From positions 2,177,856-2,241,855 of the forward strand of contig ML133365.1 in the NCBI GenBank assembly GCA_003864495.1: a stretch of DNA of 64,000 nt. The letters are read 5' to 3'. This DNA comes from Nemopilema nomurai (taxonomy: Eukaryota > Cnidaria > Scyphozoa > Rhizostomeae > Rhizostomatidae). How positions within the stretch are numbered: the first letter of the stretch is position 1; every line of letters starts with the position of its first letter. The position numbers and the translations under genes are program-made. Below, one piece after another: positions 32,761-43,865 of the stretch. The notes under the pieces were generated by a model, which did not search any database, was not told the origin of the DNA, and worked only from the letters and a program-made list of their open reading frames with translations.

Positions 32761-33258
32761 TTACAAATTAAATAACTGTTGCATGTGCGTACTGATAATT
32801 TGTTGAGGGTTTCCAAATCTGGTTTTCAGAATCTCTGCTGCTTTTTCGTAATTTGCTTCGATAATCTCCAGCCCTTCTACGGCCTTGAATGGGGGACCTT
32901 CCAATAAGTTGACCAGATAATTTAGCTTGTGAACTGCTGATAAACTTTCGCTTTCGTCCACGGAACACTTGAAACCTTGCCAAAACAACTGAAACTTTGT
33001 CACATCCCCATTAAATCGCGGAAGATTAATTTTAGGCAATTTTATTCCATTTATCAAGCTTCTGCTAGATGAACCGGAACTGATGTCAAATCCTGTGTTA
33101 TTTACTTCTGTTGCTCGAACTCGAATTGGAGGTGTGCTTGTAACTTGACTTGGGCTTGCGGTCACATTTTGCTTGTAACTTACTACTAGTTTGCACACGC
33201 AGATTCTTGAAGCATTGAGAACATATTCCTTTTCTTTAATCAAATATATACAAAACAA
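32761..33258 (-). pseudogene. BEL/Pao Gag core (DUF1759-like), N-terminus lost
   Basis: Reads 'KLPKINLPRFNGDVTKFQLF', 'WQGFKCSVDESESLSAVHK' and 'LVNLLEGPPFKAVEGLE', the DUF1759 Gag core. The open frame begins inside the 5' LTR, and the leader plus Gag N-terminus that should separate them are gone, so the 5' end has suffered a deletion at about 33182. A frame break near 32740 separates it from the knuckle segment. Confidence 0.75.
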
Positions 33259-33395
33259 ATCTATTTAACAAATTACATGACTGATCTCAATGATGTCCAC
33301 ATTACAACTCTCAAAATTCTAACATAAAAGACCGCCTGTCTGATTTCACACCTACAGCGAGGACTGGGCACGAGCCAATCCACGTGAAGTTAACA
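33183..33395 (-). repeat. 5' LTR of outer BEL/Pao element
   Basis: 213 bp, ends AACA on the plus strand at 33395; matches 18479-18691 with about six differences. Confidence 0.9.
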
Positions 33396-34297
33396 GTAGA
33401 AGGGAAGCCTGCACCAAAAGATGGCACAAAGCGCCAAGAAAAAGAACAAAAGCAACAAAACGAAAAAAAAGGTACAATCACATGAAAGGTACAAAATTTC
33501 GTTTGTTTGCTCAATTGGATGATTTGCCCTTCGATTCTTAAAAATTAAAACAATGCGTGGATAATGAAGCAAACTACTACAATTTGTGGCAATTGAATGC
33601 TAAAACCAAGAAACGGCATATGAAGTTTTTACCTGAAAAAAATAGCAGAAATTGGGCATATGAGTCTTAGTAAGTAGAAATTTTTAAGAGATTCGTAGCG
33701 AAAGTTTCTGACAAATAAACTCACACTAAAATTCAGGGTACAAAATTCCGTCAGAGGAAATCTCTTTGAAATTTTTGGTGTAAATATCTGATTTGGAAAC
33801 TTGTTATACACGTGGAAATTTTGCAAAGCAAAACCTGGATGAAATTGAGGCATTTTTGTCGTGCATGTTTGTGCAGTCTTACTCATTCAGTCTTCAGGCT
33901 TGGTTCCAAAGATTCAGTTTTACAGTCTGCAGTACCCTTTTTTCAAAAGAGTAATATTGATGAAATAGAGGCCTTGCACTATACACAAAAACAGATGCAT
34001 GCGTACAAAGGGCTAGATGTTCACAACCAGTTCACATCATGATGGGTGAAGGATGTTGCTGTGACTTAACCTAAAAAGTGTATTGCAGTAGGATGCCAAA
34101 GAGGGATACTGGCACACCTGCGGGGGCTGCTGCGCGTGAGGAAACGTGCTCCCTCAAGTGTAAAATTAGGGGTTGGAATTTCTGTTTATTATGCACGCGA
34201 ATTGTATGATTAATCGTCGCATTGATCGACCAGTCCCGAGTTTTGTTTTGAATTGACGGCAACTAGGGTAACCGCATCAATATTGGTCAACAGCGTA
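33396..34297. other. No gene recognised
   Basis: A-rich stretch near 33415-33475 (lysine-rich if read forward, CAAGAAAAAGAACAAAAG) and otherwise ordinary AT-rich DNA. No conserved frame or repeat identified. Confidence 0.4.
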
Positions 34298-34444
34298 ATG
34301 TCTGCTAATGGAACTTTCACCCTGGATAACCTACAAATGATGGAAAAGGCCTACGTCGAGGGCCTTAATTCTACAAACATGGCTGTGCATTCTAGTGCAT
34401 ACCATTTTTTGTTTGAAGCAACAAATATTGAGGAAATTCTTTGA
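34298..34444 (+). CDS. Short unassigned ORF (48 aa)
   Basis: An ATG at 34298 opens 'MSANGTFTLDNLQMMEKAY' followed by 'EGLNSTNMAVHSSAYHF' and stops at 34444. The spacing 'F-T-L-x2-L-x2-M-E-K-A-Y-x-E-G' loosely recalls the first helix of a homeodomain-like fold, but this is not enough to assign it. No splice partner was found. Possibly an exon, possibly chance. Confidence 0.2.
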   Translation: MSANGTFTLDNLQMMEKAYVEGLNSTNMAVHSSAYHFLFEATNIEEIL

Positions 34445-36281
34445 AAAAAGCACCTTGCTATCGGAAGACAAGTGTTTGGAACGTTTTTCTTAGTCAGTCT
34501 TTTAAGGAAGGTATGTATGTGTCTTGATATGTTTATATTTTAATGTGAATGGAACTCCTACCTAACTATCGAGCCTGATTACTGCTTACTTACTTGTATC
34601 GCATATTGTTTTTAATTTATTTTAGCATCAGTAAAAAATTAATTTACGCGAAAAAGCTCTTTTACAAGCTAACTCGCCAGTCATTAAACTGCCAGCCATC
34701 TTTACCTCATATTCCCTTAAGATACACGAAAATCTGTAGCCAAAACCTAGAGGCTAGCTATTATGTGGATTTCCCCCCTTTCTATTAAAATATTAACCCC
34801 AATCTAATTACTTATTAAAATATTCAATTAAATCTCCCTAAGAAAAAAACCATACAAAGTCAGTCATGAGGCTACGTTCCCACATAAAAGAGAGTGAGTT
34901 GAACCGTTGGTGCATTGGACCTACCACAAACCTCTAACTGGAAAGTGCTTTTAGGGACTTCCATATGGAAAACAAAAGGGACGGAGGAATAGAGGGCTGG
35001 GAAAATAAACAGTATTGAGGCACCATGCAAAGTGCAACCCATGCTTGTTCAAAACATTAGATTAACCAAGTTTGACCAAGGTAAACATTTTCCTAGTTTA
35101 ACCAAGGAAATGAAAACACTGTAATCAAACAACTCACCCTTGTATTACAATAAGAAAAAATGAAAAACGTGCCACAAGAGACCATAATGAATACCAAACA
35201 ATTAGATACTGGGGAGAATTAGTTCAAGCTCAGAAGCCCCTGGTGCGAAACTGATTTAATCGAAGTTTCATTTAATCATCAAAGTCTTGCTGCATTTAAA
35301 AGCCTTCTTTTTAGGCGTTTCCTCTCTTGCCACCAGCGATTCTTGTATTCATGTGCCTCAAAATATTGTCACAAAAGTACAGAATTAGAAATAAAATATA
35401 CTGTTCATTAAAGCAAGTTTCTTGTGGTTTTTCAATTTTGCGAAGGGTCTTGGCATTTTTAACAAACTAGCTATCTTTATATGGCTTTTCCCCTATCAAA
35501 TGTAAGACTTTTGTTAGCAAGCGTCTTCAAATCCATTAACTTTGGGTTCCTGTAATTCCTTCCAATGATTTAGGATACCTAAATATCTACTGCCATCCAG
35601 ATATAAAAAGCATACACCAAAGCCCTTGTAACTGTGTTTTGGTTCTATTTTAGCCACCCTATTTTGTATTAGCTAGGTAACCAATGTAAATCATTTTTAG
35701 GCTATATCAGTTTAAAACTAGCAACCAGGATATAAATCATCAAATTGCCTGATTTCCTACATGACTAGCCACTAGATAAACATCTGATGCCAGGTTTACC
35801 TTCTGAACAACCACATTTCCACTGTTCCCTCCACAGACTAAAAAACTGTTAAAAGCTTGACCTTTTGAAAAGACAAATGACCTGTCTCTGTAAAAGGCGT
35901 CACATTTTGTCATGTTTTGCTATACCTTTTCCCAATTCAGCTGCATCAAGTGGTTTTAAACTTCCTTTATGATAAGACAAAATGTCATCCAATCTGATGC
36001 ATTACTTTAACGAATTGTAAATTAGACTATTTTTGATTAGAAAACGAGATAACAGTTTTAATTATTTGATTTGAGCCCTTTTTGCCATCCAGTAACATTC
36101 CCAGGTGTAGTTGTAAAATTCATGTCAACACATGGTACAAGATATAGCATAGTGGAATGCAGCAGTATAAACATCTTATGACAGCCTGTTGAAAAAGGTT
36201 TAAGGCTGACCTCCACTTGGCCGCGCGTACGTAAGATTAGAGTAAACCGAAGCCTCGTACGTACGTGCAACTGGAGATAGC
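34445..36281. other. No gene recognised
   Basis: Nearly 1.8 kb of AT-rich DNA with frequent stops in all frames. I see no TIRs, LTR fragments or RNA gene structure. A CGCGCGTACGTAAG / CCTCGTACGTACGTGC palindromic patch (36221-36270) just before the next gene may be part of a Harbinger terminus or promoter. Confidence 0.4.
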
Positions 36282-36338
36282 ATGACCGCCAGAAACACGA
36301 GAACGGCTTTGAAAACCCGCGAAAAATTACAAACAAAC

Positions 36339-37535
36339 ATGGCAGCTGTAAATCGGCGAAGAAAGTTATTGTTACTTCTTTTCATGAGACGAAGACTGAT
36401 GGAACGTGAAGAGGTAGAACGTAATTTCTACTCGAAACTACCTAGAAAGAGACGGTTTTGGGTCAGAGAAATTTACAGGCAACGAAAAGTTTAAGGTAAA
36501 TACCATTTGCTTATTCGACAAGCACAGGTGTCTGATCCCGAATTATTTTTTCAGATGTTTCGAATGTCAGCTACAAAATTCGAAGAATTATTAAATATGT
36601 TGCTACTCATTTGATTCGGGAATGGAACCAATTGAATGGAATCTATGAGAAGGGAACCAATTCAGCCTCCTGAACGTTTCCTTGTAACAGGTGATGCATT
36701 CACTACTATCACTGCCAGCTATCGTATGAGCGGAACAACGGTTGGGAGAATTGTTAAAGAAACACGCAGCGTGCTATGGATGGTGTTGCAGAAAGAGGGA
36801 TTTCTTAAAGTACCCCAGACATCAGAAGACTGGGAAAAAGTTAGCCGAGACTTGAAGAGAGATGGAATTTCCCGAATTGCTGCGTTGGTGGAATTGACGG
36901 GAAACATGTGGTGGTTCTATGTACTTTAATTATAAAAAGTTCCATAGCATAGTTCTTCTTGCAACGGTTAATGCAAACTACGAATTTATTATGGTAGATA
37001 TTGGGGACTTTGGAAGATTAAGTGATGGGAGCGTTTTTCCAGCAGTCATTTGGGATATGCCATAAACACTGGTTCTTTGAATCTACCAGAACCACGTAAT
37101 TTGGACAGTACAGCAATCAAGTACCCTTATGTATTTATTGGAGACGATGCTTTTCCACTAAAACCTTGATGAAGCCTTATCCTGGGCAGAAACTGACTAC
37201 CGAAGAGCAGACAACAAACTACCGGTTCTCACGTGCCCGTCGCATTGTTAAACAGTTTTGGAATAGCAACCTCAAGATTCCGCGTTTTTAGAAGTCCAAT
37301 TTGTGCTGGTGTGGATACTGCAGTGGCTATCACAAAGGCAGTTGTTTCTCTGCATAATTTCTTGATTAAAGGGGGAAGTTTTGAAATTAGTTCTGACTTT
37401 TGTCCCCCAAGTATGATAGACCACGAAGTTGATGGAAAATTGCAAAAAGGTTCTTGGAGAAATGAAGTTTTTAATCAAGCCTTAGGCTGCGTTCACATTG
37501 CACAAGCATTTACTGGCGCCCTCTTTTGCGTGTAA
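36339..37535 (+). pseudogene. PIF/Harbinger transposase A (HARBI1-like), catalytic Glu lost
   Basis: An ATG at 36339 starts 'MAAVNRRRKLLLLLFMRRR', then the conserved 'RKRRFWVREIYRQRK'. After an apparent intron (about 36493-36555, TTTTTTCAG acceptor) come 'MFRMSATKFEELLNML' and 'ERFLVTGDAFTTITASYRMS', 'GTTVGRIVKETRSVLW'. The DDE core is spread over several frames: '[18 protein letters not shown]' (first Asp, near 36890), '[17 protein letters not shown]' (second Asp, near 37020) and 'FIGDDAFPLK'. Where family members have R-R-x-V-E-N-x-F-G, a 2-bp loss near 37250 removes the Glu codon; 'FGIATSRFRVFRSPI' follows in the new frame. At least four breaks. PIF/Harbinger transposases cut at 3-bp TSDs, but I could not place TIRs. 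Confidence 0.75.
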
Positions 37536-37650
37536 GTTTCCGCCATACGAACCCTTTGCTGTGTTCACACTGGCCAATTTTCGACAAGCGGAAATCCCTG
37601 CTCGCGCTTGTAAATGCTAAAAGTTGGCTGACAGATTAGTTACAAGCGCG

Positions 37651-39425
37651 ATGGATTTCGAACTCCTCATCACTGAAATTGAAAAAAGGTCCGTAATATG
37701 GGATCCAAAGCATTACAATGGCGAAAAACGTCCAAATGCTGGGAAGAAATCGCAGATGTAATGCTCTCACAAAGTAAAATGGAAATTTTCATGTTTCTAC
37801 AAACAAGTATTGTACATGTTTAATATCAACTTTTTAGATTAATTATATTTCTTTGCCATGGGACCTCTCCTAACAGACTGTTAAAATAGTTCATGAACTT
37901 TGTTCGAATGTCCAGGCTTACATTTTTACTCCGATTAGCTCGTCGTTGAATTGCTCGTTCTCCTCCAACATTATCTTCACCCCCAAAGTTTTCTGTTACA
38001 TCATCAAAACGTAAGCCTTCCTCTTCAATTATCATATTATGCAATAAACAGGCAGCTTTTATCAGTTCTTCGCAATTTCTCACGCTGATATCCACTTCAG
38101 TGGCTAAAAACCTCCACTTTGCACGCAAGATTCCAAAATAACACCCCACACACCGAGGGGCCCAAGAAAGTCTGTAATTGAACACCTTTATTGCATCATT
38201 TAAAGCTTGATGAGATAAGAAGTTAGTGGATAGGCCTCATCACCAAGGGTAACTAGTGGCAAAGCAATGTCTGTATTTGGTAGAGCCCTTGGGGGAGGGA
38301 TGTCTAGGGAACCATCATCAAGGCATCTTCCTAAACTTGAATCCAGAAATATTCCTCCATCACTTTGTCTACCGTAAGCTCCAACATAAATTGCAATGAA
38401 TTTGCAATTAGCATCTGCCAAACCTTGTAACACAATCGAGAAAACTGTTTATAATTGTGGTACATTGATCCAGCATTGTCCGGATTCCTTATTCTGACAT
38501 GCTTTCCGTCTACACAGCCAAAGCAATTAGGAAAGTTCAACTTTGTATTAAATTCATGTTCACATTTTAAAATGAGCTCTTTAGAAGGTGTAGGCATGTA
38601 TCTTTCCTGTAAACAGCCCCATATAGCTCTTGTTGTCTCCCCTATAACTCCTGACACGGTCGAAACACCAACCCGAAAATGGAATGCAAGTGAGTGTTAT
38701 CACTCACGAGTAGCCATAAACCTAGGGTAAAATGAAAATATTGCACTTCATGCGTATTTAATCAAAACAATTTTTTCAGTTGATGTTATAAAGAAAAAAT
38801 TGGAAGCAATGCGTGACAATTTTCGAGCAGAGCTTAAAAAAGTACAGAATCGGAAAGTCAGGTGATTCTGGGCTACCACTGGACCAGTACCTTTCGAAGT
38901 GGCCTTTTTTAAAATTATGTTTTTTTTAAAGACTCGATGGTTGGGAGAAAGATGTCGGGCAACCTCACAGCCGCAAAAATTGGGGAAACAAAAACCGAAA
39001 ACGGTAGCGAAAGTCTGTATTCAGCTCGCTCACAGAGCATTTCAATGGAGGCTGGAGAAATACTCCCTGAAGAAGAGTCATGCAAGGATGTTTCCGCGGC
39101 TGACTGCCAGCCACTGCAGAAACCAACAGTTAAAAGAAAGAGGAGGAGAGACGCAGAAAATGACACTGAAGAACTGGTGATGATAGAGAAGGAGAAGGTA
39201 GCGATAGAAAAGAAAAAATTGCAGCTGCTAGCAGAAGACGATCAGAGACGGGAAAGAGAAGAGAGTGATCCGGACCGGTTATTTCTTCTAAGTTTATTGC
39301 CACTTATAACAAGACTTCCAGAGAGGGAAAAGATTGATGTCAAAATCAATTTTCAAAAAACGTTGCAAGAAGCGCTTTTTAGCAACCCCCTCAACACCAA
39401 CATTTACAGGCCATGGGATGAGTAG
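37651..39425 (+). pseudogene. MADF-BESS DNA-binding partner of Harbinger B, two exons
   Basis: Exon 1 (37651-37773) starts at ATG with 'MDFELLITEIEKRSVIWDPK' and, after a 1-bp loss near 37709, 'WRKTSKCWEEIADVMLSQ', the first half of a MADF (Myb/SANT-like) domain. It ends CAAA|GTAAAA. Exon 2 starts at 38780 after TTTTTTCAG with 'DVIKKKLEAMRDNFRAELKKV'; the phases match (A|TT gives Ile) and the domain reads through the junction. It continues 'LPLDQYLSKWPF', then after losses in T/A runs near 38910-38935 'MVGRKMSGNL', a Lys/Arg-rich linker and a BESS motif 'DPDRLFLLSLLPLITRLP', with TAG at 39423-39425. Harbinger elements encode such a Myb-like partner, which assists transposase binding and nuclear import. 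The transposase's second exon lies inside this gene's intron on the other strand. Confidence 0.75.
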
Positions 39426-39811
39426 AATATGACATGATTAAATAAGAACATGACTTGATTTGTAATATATCAAATTAGAAAATTAACATTTGATAGATTA
39501 CCTCAATGTAATAACCAGTCTCTCTTCCGCTGAAATTGGTTAGTTTGTTTCCTTCTTCTCTAAGTAGGGCGTAACAGCATTCAAAACGATATTGAAAGTT
39601 CTTTCCTCCATCCTAATGTATTGAAAAAATTTTGCATGGTCGCCAATTGCTGAAAAAGGTGATGGTATTCTCCTAGCAGCTCCCGCGTTTTCTTTATAGG
39701 GTGAACACCAAATCTGCGTTCCCGATATCTTAGTCTATGATGCATATTCATATGAGGGTTTTCTGCAAGTCCAAGACGATACATTTTGAAAAGCGTTATC
39801 GAACCAGACAA
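37826..39811 (-). pseudogene. PIF/Harbinger transposase B, two exons interleaved with the MADF gene, catalytic Glu replaced
   Basis: Exon 1 (about 39811-39502) has 'RYRERRFGVHPIKKTRE' and 'LLGEYHHLFQQL', and after a frame break 'YIRMEERTFNIVLNAVTPYL' and 'PISAEERLVITL', ending at ATTGAG|GTAATC. Exon 2 starts at 38721 after ACCCTAG; AG|G gives Arg and continues 'FMATRE'. Two stops follow, then 'AFHFRVGVSTVSGVIGETTR', 'NFPNCFGCVDGKHVRI' (first Asp), 'IYVGAYGRQSDGGIF' (second Asp) and 'APRCVGCYFGILRAKWRFLA'. In that last motif Glu is expected where Gly (GGG) stands, a one-base change from GAG. Other breaks lie near 38450 (A-run) and 38210. The 780-bp intron (38722-39501) contains the whole second exon of the MADF gene on the plus strand. 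TIRs not placed. Confidence 0.75.
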
Positions 39812-39863
39812 CAGGATGATGATGTTTCTAAAGTGAAAGAATAGGCACTGTTGTCTGGTTCGA
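39799..39863. repeat. Inverted repeat, 16-bp arms with 33-bp spacer
   Basis: TCGAACCAGACAACAG (39799-39814) and its exact reverse complement (39848-39863). It overlaps the 5' end of the Harbinger B transposase frame, so it could be a regulatory hairpin, a fold-back remnant or a subterminal repeat. Confidence 0.8.
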
Positions 39864-40353
39864 GTTGTGTGTTGATATTTTCAGCGACTTCATCAAATTG
39901 ATGATTTATGTTGCTTTCTGTTTTCTAATTCAAAATATAATCCCTCAGGAACAACAAGCTTTCAAAATGTTTGCAAGTGGGAGTTCGATGTGTTGCAGAC
40001 CCTGACCGACTTGCAAGTTCCATTTTTTTAAGGCATTTCATCATTCCATCCTGTAAATATTTCTATTTCTTTCTTAGAACATCTTCTGCAACAAAAAGTT
40101 AAAATATATCTTAGTAGGCAACCTTATCTAGATTTTTTTTACTTTGAGGTTTAGTGAAGTTCGATTAGCTTGTGGTCCATCAGCGTTTTTGCTTAAAGAT
40201 TTTCAAGTGGTGGGAAAAACAATGCAACACGTCCCAATGTTTTACAACGTAAATTTATTTTGAAATAAACAGTGAAATTAAGCGGCGAAATCAATGGAAA
40301 AAATTGAATATTTCCCAGCAAAAACCCGCATTTAAAAACCTACCATTTTGCAC
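39864..40353. other. No gene recognised
   Basis: AT-rich; possible right flank of Harbinger B. No copy of the left-end words (GGCTGCGTTCACATTG at about 37487) was found here. Confidence 0.4.
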
Positions 40354-40610
40354 AGCCTTGTCGAAATTTGATTCCAGGCTTCGGATTTCTTTGGCTTTTC
40401 CTTATATGCTCTGGCTTTCGTATCACAAAGACTGCATGCCTTCACCTCATTTATCAGCAGCTCATCGTTTTGGTCTTCCTGGTTTTCAAGACTTTGATGC
40501 TGTACCATTCCTGATGTAGAGGCCCCTGGAGCCTGTGGGCTTTTGTCAATGTTCGAATCGTCTTCGCCTTCATTTCCCAGCACAACTCCAATCTGCACCT
40601 GAGCACCCAA
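40354..40610 (-). CDS. MADF-like exon, minus strand
   Basis: The frame reads an acidic/Ser-Asn-rich leader then 'LLINEVKACSLCDTKARAYK' and 'KPKKSEAWNQISTRLCKM', followed by a GTAGGT donor. 'L-x-x-V-x6-C-D-x-K-x3-Y-K...K...AW..IS..L' is the start of a MADF/Myb-SANT-like domain, the DNA-binding partner class found with Harbinger elements. The first codon in the frame is TTG and no ATG precedes it, and the exon holding the rest of the domain was not located in the AT-rich DNA to the left. It is a separate gene from the MADF at 37651, which is on the other strand and differs in sequence. Confidence 0.4.
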
Positions 40611-40930
40611 TAATGTTTTAAGTAGGGCCTGTTTTTAAGGGCTCAAAATCTCCTTTTGGTTCAGGCAAAACATTAGTCCTGCTAAATTTTGTTCGGCAGT
40701 CATTTTGCACGGACAGAATTAAAAAAGCGCGATGTTTTCAGTCAATCTGATTGGATAAATGTCAGCGACCAACAAGCGGCCGCTCTGAAAGTCGTCTTGA
40801 GTTCGACTGTCATACGTGCAGAAAACTGTCACGGACGGCCGCCTGACTGTCAACGTGATTCTCAAGTTTTTGCCTTTGAGCATGCCTCAAGTGGAGGTCG
40901 GCTTTTAATAAAATCTTTCAGAACTTAAAG

Positions 40931-41110
40931 ATGTTCCAAAAGAAGAAAAAAGTAAAAAAACTTTACAAGATGTTAAAAGAGGAGGATAAGAAAAAACTGG
41001 AGATGGAGGCAGAAAATGTCAACTTAACAAATATGAAAGACATGTCTTCAGTGAACAGCACAATGAAGAGGATTCTAAAAGAGGTTTATTTTTCGTATAT
41101 CAGTTTATAA
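40931..41110 (+). CDS. Short lysine-rich ORF (59 aa)
   Basis: An ATG at 40931 opens 'MFQKKKKVKKLYKMLKEEDK' followed by 'KKLEMEAENVNL', ending at TAA 41110. A GTTTAT near 41085 might be a weak donor. The Lys/Glu pattern could form a coiled coil. I do not recognise it and cannot show it is expressed. Confidence 0.2.
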   Translation: MFQKKKKVKKLYKMLKEEDKKKLEMEAENVNLTNMKDMSSVNSTMKRILKEVYFSYISL

Positions 41111-43139
41111 ATTCAATTCTATGTTTTCTTGAATATCAGCTTATACTTTCAATATTCGAAATGATTTAAATGTTGGTGTGGAACAGCGTATATACAGCGC
41201 CCAGACTATACAAGAACTCAGGAATGCAAATAATTACTTTCATGTTTGAAATGAACACCTAAACCTCTTCCTCTGGCTTATTGTTTTTCTGAAAAAACCA
41301 TGACATCCTTATTACTGCAATGATATTTTTTTAGCCTTGTGTACTAAAAACATGAAAAAAATATAAAGAGCTCAATATTTTTTTCGAAGAGAGCATGGGA
41401 AAGAAAAAACTTTTTAAAACTGGCCTTAACTGAAATTGATAGCTATGCTGGGACAAACCCTGAAAACAAATTTAGAAGAGCTTTTTTCACCTGAACTGTT
41501 TTCCTCACTTCCTTACTTACTGGTCTGTTTCAGGGTGTTTATAAATAATGTATATGTGCTTATCAAAGAGATCGACAGTTGTTTATCTAAAGTATTCCAC
41601 ATACCCTGTGACATATCTTTCAAAGCCTATCAATTCGGGACTCGAGTATACATGGAACATAGTTATTTTTTTTTTTCATTTGGAGTACCGAATTTTGAAG
41701 AGGATGATGTTGAGTAAGAAGCCAAATTAGATTTAATTAAAAGTTAAATTTAGGTTTTAAATAGAAATTAATATTTGAGTAATATCTTATTTACAAAAAG
41801 TGCCAGTCACAGCTATTCATACTCCAATGGCTCAAATTATTTATTCTCGTAGATGCAGTATATGGAATAGTTTGGATGCATTGGCTTTTCATTAGTGATG
41901 AAACCAAATGAAAAGATTCTGTCAGCTTCGACAGCAAATGGAGACGAATTTATTGTCAATGAGCGTCAGCTTATATTTTGCAGGAAATTTTTAGTGTGAA
42001 ATCTCCAATTTTGTGTATTAATATAGATATTGACTTTATATGGCTTACTTTGTAACAAACAAACAGTGATTTCCTGTGATATTCAATTTCTGTTCTGGAC
42101 AATTAAACTAATTCATTCGCTTTGAAATTACAATCATCGGTATTACCAGCACTTCATTGTCTTTTATTGGCATTGTATTAGCAGTCAATGGCAATTTATG
42201 GCAATGCGCAAGCAAAAACTCAGACTAAATATCACGAGACCATAAATAGATGCCGATCAAACCATCTTTCTTTTACTGTTTCTGAAGAATTAAAATAACC
42301 AGCTGGGAAAAAACTTGCAAATTGATCTACACGCTTTTTTATAAAGAATCACTTTATAAGGAACCTACATGTAGAAGGCCGAAATATTTAAAAAACTTAA
42401 ACTACTAAAAACGAAATCCTTAAGAAATCTTTCGATTTGAAAATTTGTTATAACTGCAAGTATCAAGAACTAAAAAGCCGGTTCCATTCATTTGCAGCCA
42501 ATACCCGCATAGATTGTTTGCTATTCGTGTGTCAAGTGCTTCGTCGAGTAGTTTCTGCATATGCTGTCTCGCTCCTTTTCTCTATTAAGTGCGAAAAGGA
42601 ACTTTGAAGGAACTTTTGGTACTAAAATCTGATGATTTGAGGTCTACAAATAAGGAACTTTTGGAACTAGGCCTTGACGTAGATTCCTTATAAAAAGCAT
42701 GTAATTGCCAAAATTCTTTTGTTAAAAATTAAAAAGTTTGGTTTCTTATTTCAAGTACACGCTTTTTTATAAGAAACCTAGCTTAGGTCCAAGTACCAAA
42801 ATTTCTTAATTTTTCACTAGTTTCTAGTACTAAAAGCTTCTTAAAAGTTTTTTATTTTTAGATAAGCATTAAACATGAAATTTTGCGCCTTCCCCTGCAC
42901 AGGACTCTCTTCTGTGAGATGCTCATCTTGAATACCCAAAATTGAACAAAGTTGGTTGCTTTTTTCTTCTCACCATGAAGTACAACTTCACGAGAAATTT
43001 CTTTTCAGTCATTGAATCACTGGCCTCGAAATTTGAAATTCATTTTGACATATTTCATAATGTCAAATAGGAAACTGTATTCAATAAAAGGTTGGTAAGT
43101 GTAAATGGGCCATTGCCAAGTAAATGTGACAAAGTTGTG
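41111..43139. other. No gene recognised; degenerate dispersed repeats
   Basis: About 2 kb of AT-rich DNA. The words ACACGCTTTTTTATAA(A)GAA occur at about 42333 and 42763, and TTCCTTATAAAAAGC in the opposite sense near 42690, with several GGAACTTTTGGTACTAAAA-like words between 42600 and 42850. This suggests old MITE-like copies that I cannot delimit. Confidence 0.35.
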
Positions 43140-43300
43140 ATGTCAGCTATGAAAAAGCATTTTAAAGGACAGAATGGCATTCACTTTGTCACTAGCCAGT
43201 AAAAGAAAGATGATTGATGCACCAGGTGTGTCAGAAGTTATAGAGAAACTGCTTCGAGAGAACTCAAGGCTACCTTTCGTGCAATTATGAAGAGCAAGTC
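43140..43300 (+). other. Coding-like remnant, unassigned
   Basis: Reads 'CDKVVMSAMKKHFKGQNGIH' and, after a stop, 'KMIDAPGVSEVIEKLLRENS' in a neighbouring frame. Codon-like composition and helical spacing suggest a decayed exon, possibly a DNA-binding tail, but I cannot name a family. Confidence 0.25.
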
Positions 43301-43865
43301 CAAAACTTTAAAACTACAATTTGTTTATATTACGCAGCTTAACTGTTAAAAAACAAGTTTAGTGGTTATGGAGAAAAGGGTGGATCCATTTATTTAAGTT
43401 CATCTAATTCAAGCTTATGTTCAAATAAAGTTTTTAACACAAGCCACCGAATAATTTCTCGATATGACCATTTCTAGCTATATTAAAAAATCAACGACTT
43501 GACTAACAATTAATTCCTTTGTAGTATAAAAGTTAATATTTAGGACAATATTTAAAATATTAAGCAGCTTAAGATCTTAATTGCTATTGCAGGAAATTTC
43601 TCAAGGTTTCGCAGGAAATTCTTAATTTTTAATTTTGCTGCCAGGAAGAAAAAACTTTTTTCAACCCCTGACGATAGTGATGTTATTATTTAAGTCAATT
43701 AAGAATATGGAAATTTGAGTGAATTATTATTCGAGACAACTAAGACTATGGAAATTTTATACTTCTAGTGAATTCTTATTAGAGTGATACTAAAAACAAT
43801 TCTGTTTCTCTTGTTTTTCTTTAATGGAAAAACACAGATCTTGTTGAGTTCTTCAATGATGAATT

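Larger units (their letters stand above)
18479..33395 (-). mobile_element. Outer BEL/Pao LTR retrotransposon, split by a TTAA element
   Basis: LTRs of 213 bp at 18479-18691 (3' LTR) and 33183-33395 (5' LTR) differ at about 6 positions. Flanks are GTATA and GTAGA, a 4-of-5 match for a 5-bp duplication. Gene order on the minus strand is Gag (DUF1759-like), CCHC knuckles, aspartic protease, RT, RNase H, H2C2, integrase and DUF5641-like tail, which is BEL/Pao. The protease coding region is cut by the TTAA element at 22493-31852; taking that out leaves one TTAA and an in-frame junction. The Gag N-terminus is missing and several frames are broken. Confidence 0.9.

Noticed and set aside
43140..43300. 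BEN-domain exon
   Set aside because: The spacing is only vaguely similar and the frame is broken; I kept it as an unassigned remnant.
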